Below are positions 57,111-64,000 of a stretch of 64,000 nt of DNA, one piece after another; position 1 is the first letter of the stretch, and each line of letters starts with the position of its first letter. The stretch lies in NCBI GenBank assembly GCA_028869185.1, contig JAGWTA010000002.1, positions 1-64,000 of the forward strand, read 5' to 3'. This DNA is from Hyphomicrobiales bacterium (GTDB lineage Bacteria > Pseudomonadota > Alphaproteobacteria > Rhizobiales > Beijerinckiaceae). Both the position numbers and the translations under genes were made by a program. The notes beneath the pieces are model-generated. The model had not been told where the DNA came from. It did not search any database and was given only the letters and a program-made list of their open reading frames with translations.

Positions 57111-57586
57111 TGCAGCCGAAAATCAGCGTCCGGACGGAGCCTTTCGATGCTGCAGCCGAGAGCGCGGCGCTGACGAAAGGACGCGCCGACATCGGCGCGC
57201 TCGTCTCCTTCATCGGCCTGTGCCGCGACGAAGGCGGCGCGCTCGCGGCGCTCGAACTCGAACATTATCCCGGCATGGCCGAGGAGGAGATGGCGCGCGT
57301 GGCGCAGGAAGCCGCGCGCCGCTGGCCCCTGATGGGCCTGACGGCAATTCACCGCAGCGGCAGGATCGCGCCGGGCGAGCCGATCGTGCTGGTGATCGCC
57401 GCTTCCGGCCATCGCGCAGCAGCCTTCGCTGCGGCCGAATTCATGATGGATTATCTGAAAACCCGCGCGCCCTTCTGGAAGAAGGAATGGCGGCGCGACG
57501 GAACCGCGGGCGATTGGGTCGAGGCCAAGGACCACGACGACGCCGCAATGGAGCGGTGGCGGGAGCCAGGCAAGCGAGGCGAATAG
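57110..57586 (+). CDS. moaE: Molybdopterin synthase catalytic subunit MoaE
   Basis: The 158-residue catalytic subunit converts precursor Z to molybdopterin, with MoaD as sulfur donor. The conserved segments LVSFIGLCRDEGG, LELEHYPGMAEEEMARVAQE, LTAIHRSGRIAPGEPIVLV and HRAAAFAAAEFMMDYLKTRA are all there, with the catalytic Lys in APFWKKEWR. It is the last gene of the uvrC operon and overlaps moaD by one base. Confidence 0.95.
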   Translation: MQPKISVRTEPFDAAAESAALTKGRADIGALVSFIGLCRDEGGALAALELEHYPGMAEEEMARVAQEAARRWPLMGLTAIHRSGRIAPGEPIVLVIAASGHRAAAFAAAEFMMDYLKTRAPFWKKEWRRDGTAGDWVEAKDHDDAAMERWREPGKRGE

Positions 57587-57645
57587 GCAGGCAGCGAGCG
57601 GCGATTGCAGAACGGGTCTGTTCGCCGCGCGCTATGCGCCAGAGG

Positions 57646-57840
57646 TTACGCGCGCTTGGCCGGGCAGGTGCTGATGCCGAGCAGGCGATAGGCCGGGCAG
57701 AAGCCGACGAGGCCCGTCACCAGCGGCACGACGCCGATCCAGCCCCACGGGGTCATCGGGCCGACGAAAACCAGCGAAATAAGCACGAGCCCCACGATGA
57801 TGCGCAGCGCGCGGTCGATACCGCCTTCATTGGTGAACAT
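57646..57840 (-). CDS. DUF2892 (YgaP-like) small membrane protein
   Basis: A 64-residue protein with two membrane helices (residues ~10-28 and ~31-46). It begins MFTNEGGIDRALRIIVGLVL and ends CPAYRLLGISTCPAKRA, with two cysteines, as in the C-terminal membrane part of the rhodanese YgaP. Members are commonly encoded beside Crp/ArsR-type regulators; here a Crp-family gene lies 69 bases upstream on the same strand. Function is unproven. Confidence 0.85.
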   Translation of the reverse strand: MFTNEGGIDRALRIIVGLVLISLVFVGPMTPWGWIGVVPLVTGLVGFCPAYRLLGISTCPAKRA

Positions 57841-57909
57841 GCGAGTCCCTCCGAAAATGTGAACGCTGGCGCTTTGTGCCTCAAAGCGGCCCTTGCGTCA
57901 GTGATCTAA

Positions 57910-58566
57910 TCACCCGCGCGCGCGATCTTCAACGCCGGCGCGATCCAGCAGCCCGACTTCGCCGCGCGACAAGCGCACAAGCCCCGCGCGGGAAAAGGCT
58001 TCCAGCTGGCGCGACACGACCTCGCGCGCGGTGCCGATTTCTTCGGCCAGCGCCTGATGCGTGGCGGTCACGCGGCCCTGCGCATCGGCGCGCGCCAGCA
58101 ACGCCTGCGCCACGCGCGTGTCGATGCGCGCAAAGGCGATCTGTTCGAGAAGGCGCGAAATATCGGACAGCCGCGCGCCGAACCGGCCGAAGATGAAGGT
58201 GCGGAAAACCCGCGATTGCGCAATCAGCGCATCGCACCGCGAGGCCGGCGCCATCACGAGGGTGACCGGCGTCTCGGTCACGCCTTCGGCCGTATATTCG
58301 AGGCCCGCCATCAGGCAGAGCGTCGTCTGCACGCAAACCTCGCCGCGCGCTACCCTGTAAAGCACGATCGAACGGCCGTTCTCGCCGGTGACGCCAACGC
58401 GAACCGATCCCGAGAGAATGATGGCGAAGCCCGCGCAGGCCTGACCCGGCGCGAACAATATCTTGCCCGCGTCGATGTCGATCGGCGGCAGATCGCTCAG
58501 CAGCGGGCGTGCGGCGGGCTCCAGCCCCGCCAGAGGCGCAAAATCATCGAGCCAGTTCGTCGCCAT
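57910..58566 (-). CDS. Crp/Fnr-family transcriptional regulator
   Basis: A 218-residue regulator with an N-terminal cyclic-nucleotide-binding-type beta roll (residues ~15-115, including ILFAPGQACAGFAIILSGSV) and a C-terminal helix-turn-helix with LAEEIGTAREVVSRQLEAFS. The Fnr cysteine set for an iron-sulfur cluster is absent, and the cAMP-contacting residues are not obvious. The ATG at 58566 is preferred to a longer frame without support. Its probable target is the DUF2892 gene beside it. Confidence 0.85.
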   Translation of the reverse strand: MATNWLDDFAPLAGLEPAARPLLSDLPPIDIDAGKILFAPGQACAGFAIILSGSVRVGVTGENGRSIVLYRVARGEVCVQTTLCLMAGLEYTAEGVTETPVTLVMAPASRCDALIAQSRVFRTFIFGRFGARLSDISRLLEQIAFARIDTRVAQALLARADAQGRVTATHQALAEEIGTAREVVSRQLEAFSRAGLVRLSRGEVGLLDRAGVEDRARG

Positions 58567-58639
58567 GTTGCATCCCGTCGCTATTGATGGGCTAATCGAG
58601 CCTGAAGGCGCGCGCAAGCCGGTCAGACGAGGAAAACGG

Positions 58640-59650
58640 ATGCCTGAACTCTGGTACGAAGATTTTGTCGTTGGCGATGTGAAGGATTTTCAGGCGCCCC
58701 GCGCGATCACCAAGGATGAGATCCTGCGCTACGCCGAAACCTACGACCCCCAACCCTTCCATCTCGACGAAAAAGCCGGCGCGCAGTCCATGCTGGGAGG
58801 CCTTGCCGCTTCGGGCTGGCACACCGCCTGTTTCGTGATGCGCGTGAATTACGATTGCTGGCTGAACCGCACGGCCTCGATGGGCGCGCCCGGCATCGAC
58901 GAGTTGAAATGGTTGCGGCCCGTGCGCCCGGGCGACCAGCTCACGGTCCGGCGCAGGATCGAGCACAAGCGCGTCTCGAAGACCCGCCCGGATATGGGCC
59001 TCGTGTCGATGACCTGCGACGTTTTCAATCAGAGCGGCGAGGCTGTGCTCATGCAAAAGCACACGCAGCTCATCGAATTGCGCCACCCGCAGGGCGATCC
59101 GCAGCCGCAGCCTCCCGCAGAGGCGAAAGAACCGCCGCGCTATGCGCCCCCGCCGGCGCCGACGCGCCCCTATACGGGCTTTCTGGAGGACATCGAAACG
59201 GGCGCCTATACGCGCCTTGGCGAAGCGCATTTCTCGCGCGAAAGCATCGTCGGATTTGCGCAGCTTTACGATCCGCAGCGTTTTCATCTCAGCGAGGAGG
59301 AAGCGCGCAACAGTCATTTCGGCGCGCTCGCCGCATCGGGCTGGCAGACCGCCTCGTTCTGGATGCGCAACTATGTGTTGACGCGCGCGCGCCAGCAGGC
59401 GCAAGCGCAGGCCAGCAATGCGCCCTTTGCGCAAGGCGGCCCCTCGCCGGGCTTCACGCATCTGCGCTGGATCAAGCCGGTTTTCGTCGGCGATACGATT
59501 GTCTACGGCGCCGAAACGCTGGAGACGCGCGCAACATCAAAGCCCGGCTGGGGCCTCGTGTTCAGCCGCAACACCGGCGTCAACCAGCATGGCGAACTGG
59601 TGTTCGAATTTCGCGGCTGCGGCTTCGTGCCGACGCGCGCGAAAGCGTAA
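58640..59650 (+). CDS. Tandem-hotdog MaoC-family acyl dehydratase
   Basis: A 336-residue protein made of two similar hotdog halves (residues ~1-150 and ~175-330). Each has the MaoC-like pattern: ILRYAETYDPQPFHLDEKAG with GGLAASGWHTACFVMR in the first, and IVGFAQLYDPQRFHLSEEEA with GALAASGWQTASFWMR in the second. Each keeps a D-P-x-x-F-H variant of the catalytic motif, with Asp and His. The halves are joined by a Pro-rich linker (PQPQPPAEAKEPPRYAPPPA). A gagga site precedes the ATG. Substrate unknown. Confidence 0.85.
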   Translation: MPELWYEDFVVGDVKDFQAPRAITKDEILRYAETYDPQPFHLDEKAGAQSMLGGLAASGWHTACFVMRVNYDCWLNRTASMGAPGIDELKWLRPVRPGDQLTVRRRIEHKRVSKTRPDMGLVSMTCDVFNQSGEAVLMQKHTQLIELRHPQGDPQPQPPAEAKEPPRYAPPPAPTRPYTGFLEDIETGAYTRLGEAHFSRESIVGFAQLYDPQRFHLSEEEARNSHFGALAASGWQTASFWMRNYVLTRARQQAQAQASNAPFAQGGPSPGFTHLRWIKPVFVGDTIVYGAETLETRATSKPGWGLVFSRNTGVNQHGELVFEFRGCGFVPTRAKA

Positions 59651-59654
59651 GCGC

Positions 59655-60968
59655 TCAGCGCGCCGCCACGATCGTCCCTGCGCATGCGCCAAAGCCGATG
59701 CGGCGCGCGCCAGCGCGCTGGCACCAGCCGCGGAAGATGATCGTGTCGCCATCGGCCAGAAAGCTGCGCGTCTCGCCGCCCGGCAGCGCGACGGGCGCCT
59801 TGCCGCCCTCGGCGAGTTCCAGCAGCGAGCCCGCCTGCGCGCGCTCTGCGCCGGACAACGTGCCCGAACCAAACAGGTCGCCGGGCTGCAGATTGCATCC
59901 CCCGACCGTGTGATGGGCGACGAGTTGCGCCGGCGTCCAATAGGCCGCCTGCCGCGCGTTTGAACGGGCAATGACGACCGGCGCAGCGCCGGAAGCGCGC
60001 ATCGCTTGCGTCTGAATCAGGATTTCAAGATCGATGTCGAGCGCGCCGCTCGCGCGGTTGGCGGCGCTGTCGAGATAGGCGAGCGGTTGCGGATCGCCGT
60101 CCGGCCGTTCGAAAGGCGCGCGAAACGGCGCCAGCGCCTCCATTGTCACGATCCATGGCGAAACGGTGGAGGCGAAATTCTTCGCCAGAAACGGCCCCAG
60201 CGGCTGATACTCCCACGCCTGAATGTCGCGCGCCGACCAATCGTTGAACAAGCCCACGCCGAACAGGTGATCTTCTGCAGCGCCAATCGCAATCGGCGCG
60301 CCGCGCGCATTGCCGGCGCCAATGAAGAAGGCCAGCTCCAGCTCGTAGTCGAGCCGCTTGCTGGGGCCAAATTCCGGCGTCGCGCCCTCGCCCTTCGTCT
60401 GCCCCTGTGGACGCACGACCGGCGCGCCGCTGACGACGACGGAAGACGCGCGCCCGTGATAGCCGATGGGCACCCATTTGTAATTTGGCGTCAGCGGCTG
60501 ATCGGGCCGGAACATCTTGCCGATGGCTGTCGCGTGATGCACGCCGACGTAAAAGTCCGTGTAATCGCCGATGCGCGCAGGCAAGGCATATTCGGCCTGA
60601 TCCTGCGCGACGAGACTGGCGGACAGCGCGGCCTGCTCCTGCGCCCCGCGTCGCAAGGCGCGCGACAGCGCGAGCCGCAGCGATGCGGCCGCCGCAGGCC
60701 CCATGCCCATCAAGGCGTTGAGAGCCTCGCTGCGCGCGGCCTCGGCGCTCGCGCGCGCCGCGCCGGAAAATATCTGCGCAGCGCAGGCCGCCTCGAGATC
60801 GACGATCTGATCGCCAATCGCAACGCCGCCACGAAATGCCTCGCCGCTGTCCCTGCGGCGGAAGACGCCGAAAGGCAAATTCTGAATCGGAAAATCGCTG
60901 GCCGCGTCATTGGCCGTCTCGACCCAGCTCTGCAGAGAAGGATCATGCGTTTCGTTGAGCTTCGTCAT
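59655..60968 (-). CDS. fahA: Fumarylacetoacetase
   Basis: The 437-residue enzyme cleaves fumarylacetoacetate to fumarate and acetoacetate, the last step of tyrosine/homogentisate breakdown. The N-terminal domain ends before LPARIGDYTDFYVGVHHATA; the catalytic core shows the segments YKWVPIGYHGRASSVVVSG, GPSKRLDYELELAFFIG with metal-binding Glu residues, FNDWSARDIQAWEYQPLGPF and the final KGEG-like substrate region. No hmgA or maleylacetoacetate isomerase is nearby. It converges on the tandem-hotdog gene with four bases between. Confidence 0.95.
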   Translation of the reverse strand: MTKLNETHDPSLQSWVETANDAASDFPIQNLPFGVFRRRDSGEAFRGGVAIGDQIVDLEAACAAQIFSGAARASAEAARSEALNALMGMGPAAAASLRLALSRALRRGAQEQAALSASLVAQDQAEYALPARIGDYTDFYVGVHHATAIGKMFRPDQPLTPNYKWVPIGYHGRASSVVVSGAPVVRPQGQTKGEGATPEFGPSKRLDYELELAFFIGAGNARGAPIAIGAAEDHLFGVGLFNDWSARDIQAWEYQPLGPFLAKNFASTVSPWIVTMEALAPFRAPFERPDGDPQPLAYLDSAANRASGALDIDLEILIQTQAMRASGAAPVVIARSNARQAAYWTPAQLVAHHTVGGCNLQPGDLFGSGTLSGAERAQAGSLLELAEGGKAPVALPGGETRSFLADGDTIIFRGWCQRAGARRIGFGACAGTIVAAR

Positions 60969-61005
60969 CGCGGTTGTCCCGGTGGCGGGCCTATGGCGCC
61001 CGATC

Positions 61006-61977
61006 CTAATTCAGACCGAGATCCTTCGCAGCCGCCATGATTTTGTCCTTCTGCGCCGGGTCATTTTCGAAAACCAGGTGCCCCGGATAGCTCGCCGTCC
61101 CCTGCGCGCCTTGCGCCCCCTGCCCCGTAAAGGCTCCGTTGTGGCAGGCGTCGCAACGCTGCCCGGAGACGGCCGGGTGGTTCATGGAATAGGAGGCGAA
61201 GCTGGGCGCCGTATTGCTGTGGCAGTTCGAGCACTGCACGCCCGCAACCGGAATATGCGGCGGCGTCTTGGGGCCGATCGCTGTTTTCCCATTGTGGCAG
61301 GACGCGCAATCAGTGTCGCCCGGCGCGTGCTGGTAATAGGCCCCGGCGAAGGTGACGGTGCTCTTGTGGCAGGCCTCGCACGGCAGCGTCGTCTGGATGT
61401 GGTTGGCGGGCTTGCCAAGCGCGTTGACGTTGTTGTGGCACGTCGCACATCCGCTCACGATGCCGGTGTGGTCCATTTTCACGGCGACGGTGAAATTCGT
61501 CGTCGTCTTGTGACACATCTCGCAGGGCGCGACGGTCGGGATATGGCCGGGAGGCTTGGCCTTGGCGATGACGCCATTGTGACAGGTGGAGCATTTGGCC
61601 GAAGCCTGCGTATGGTCGATGACCTTCAGGTCGGTCCAGCCGCCCGGCGTGTGACAGCCCGAACATTGCTGGGTGGTTTGCGGATGGGTCGGCGGCCTGG
61701 CCGCCGCGACAGAGCCGTTATGGCAGCCAAAACAGGTCCTTGGCGTATTTTTGAACTTGCCGCCAGCGTGACAGCTTTCGCACGCGACCGCGCTGTGCGC
61801 GCCCGTCAGCGGAAAGCTGGTGGTCGCATGGTCGAAGGAGCCGCGCAACGGCCCGCCGAAACTCTGGCCGAATGTCGCGCCCGGCGTCGAACTCTGGGCA
61901 AAAGCCTGCCCTGCGCCCGCCAGAATGGCGACCGTCAAAAAAAGCAGACTGCAAACGCGAAACAGAAAAGCCTGCAA
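61006..61977 (-). CDS. Secreted decahaem c-type cytochrome
   Basis: A 323-residue protein with a clear signal peptide (residues ~1-27, ending AGQAFAQ) and ten CxxCH haem motifs: CESCH, CFGCH, CSGCH, CSTCH, CEMCH, CATCH, CEACH, CASCH, CSNCH and CDACH. They fall in a regular pattern with conserved His between pairs, as in cytochrome c3/c7-type and MtrA-like multihaem proteins. There is no membrane anchor, so a soluble periplasmic or exported electron carrier is likely. No porin, quinol dehydrogenase or metal reductase partner is adjacent; it is transcribed alone. Confidence 0.88.
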   Translation of the reverse strand: MQAFLFRVCSLLFLTVAILAGAGQAFAQSSTPGATFGQSFGGPLRGSFDHATTSFPLTGAHSAVACESCHAGGKFKNTPRTCFGCHNGSVAAARPPTHPQTTQQCSGCHTPGGWTDLKVIDHTQASAKCSTCHNGVIAKAKPPGHIPTVAPCEMCHKTTTNFTVAVKMDHTGIVSGCATCHNNVNALGKPANHIQTTLPCEACHKSTVTFAGAYYQHAPGDTDCASCHNGKTAIGPKTPPHIPVAGVQCSNCHSNTAPSFASYSMNHPAVSGQRCDACHNGAFTGQGAQGAQGTASYPGHLVFENDPAQKDKIMAAAKDLGLN

Positions 61978-62465
61978 AGAATTTGCACGCTTCCCGCCTA
62001 TGGCGCTGCTCCCCTCATCGCACCCTCCCCATGACCCTCTGCGGCGCGGTGCAGAATCACTCTTTCAGTATAATTTTTTACACAGACAGATGCAATTGCC
62101 GATGGGCTCCCACCAGATTGATTTTGTTAAAGAATTGTCAACTTTCGTCGCGGCGTTGCAGCAGGCGCCTGGCGCCGGCCAGACAAATTCCAGCAATATC
62201 CGAATCTTAACCGGACATGCGCCAGACGCTGCGGCGCGGCCTGCGCGGCGGCGCAAAAGCGGGGCGCGCGGTGGATAAAAAAGTGGGCGGCGGCCAGATA
62301 CAAGATTGTCGCCAGAGATCACATTCGCCGCGCGAGAAAACGTCGCACAGCGCCCGCCAGCTCAGGCCTCGCCATCGCTTCGAAAGTCCGCCCCAGCGGA
62401 GCGACGATGCGGGCCGGCTCACCCCGCCCTGGACCCCGGGGCGGCGCGGTTGCCGGTTTGAAACG
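61978..62465. other. Long gap between uvrB and the decahaem cytochrome gene
   Basis: About 490 bases with no convincing gene. The part near 62055-62155 is unusually AT-rich for this chromosome and probably holds the promoter region of the cytochrome gene. The remaining part looks like ordinary GC-rich sequence. Open frames on either strand (62065-62322, 62207-62617) have atypical composition and no recognisable protein. Confidence 0.6.
62067..62095 (-). promoter_or_regulatory. Possible promoter of the decahaem cytochrome gene
   Basis: On the minus strand TTGCAT (62095-62090) and TATACT (62072-62067) are 17 bases apart, about 90 bases before the ATG. Further upstream lies TTGACA (62141-62136) and a weak Fnr/FixK-like half site, TTGAT at 62118-62122. 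Confidence 0.35.

Positions 62466-64000
<1,535 letters not shown>

Noticed and set aside
62118-62131. Fnr/FixK box upstream of the decahaem cytochrome
   Set aside because: Only the left half TTGAT fits; the right half TTAAA has two mismatches, so it is not listed as a site.

Overview
The window is GC-rich, densely packed bacterial chromosome. Gene content points to an alphaproteobacterium of the order Hyphomicrobiales (Rhizobiales), perhaps near Beijerinckiaceae/Methylocystaceae, but the exact lineage cannot be fixed from this sequence. The indicators are an archaeal-type class I lysyl-tRNA synthetase, a DnaG whose zinc-ribbon ligands are all replaced, a dnaG-rpoD pair, petABC followed a few genes later by a petP/petR-like MarR/OmpR pair, a uvrC-pgsA-moaD-moaE operon, and a palindromic repeat of the 'gtcattgcgagg...' type. 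Most genes are housekeeping. Many neighbours are translationally coupled through 4-base ATGA or GTGA overlaps. There is no phage, insertion sequence or CRISPR array.

Layout. 0-5.2 kb: a circularly permuted ATP-grasp/alpha-E protein with a transglutaminase, then a decayed tartrate-utilisation locus in which LysR and MFS remnants are joined head to head beside an intact tartrate/malate-type dehydrogenase. 5.2-10.8 kb: tRNA-Ile(CAT), a TetR regulator, proC, a YbjN protein and a UbiK-like protein on the minus strand, then lgt, a MidA/NDUFAF7-type methyltransferase and a multicopper-like PgeF on the plus strand. 10.8-24.8 kb: rpoD, dnaG, panB, an ArsC-like protein, a YqeY protein, carA, a palindromic repeat, msrP, an ELM1-like protein, greA, carB and trmL. 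25-34.4 kb: the cytochrome bc1 operon petABC, ychF, a branched-chain aminotransferase, the MarR/response-regulator/kinase operon and lysS. 34.4-37.8 kb: a lytic transglycosylase, nudC, queC and a MAPEG protein.

37.8-49.9 kb is the accessory region. It holds a lone LptF/LptG-like permease, a GT-A glycosyltransferase, two tandem paralogous GT4 glycosyltransferases and a Wzm/Wzt-like ABC exporter. Divergent from the exporter is a seven-gene operon: a specialised acyl carrier protein, a ketosynthase, two hotdog proteins, an SDR reductase and two membrane GT2 glycosyltransferases. Together these could build an acyl chain on a dedicated carrier, attach sugars and export the product. I could not match the locus to a characterised pathway, and it is the best candidate here for an undescribed system.

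49.9-64 kb: PPK2, pth, rplY, a HupE/UreJ protein, prs, uvrC-pgsA-moaD-moaE, a DUF2892/Crp pair, a tandem-hotdog MaoC protein, fumarylacetoacetase, a secreted decahaem cytochrome c and the C-terminal part of uvrB, which runs off the right edge.
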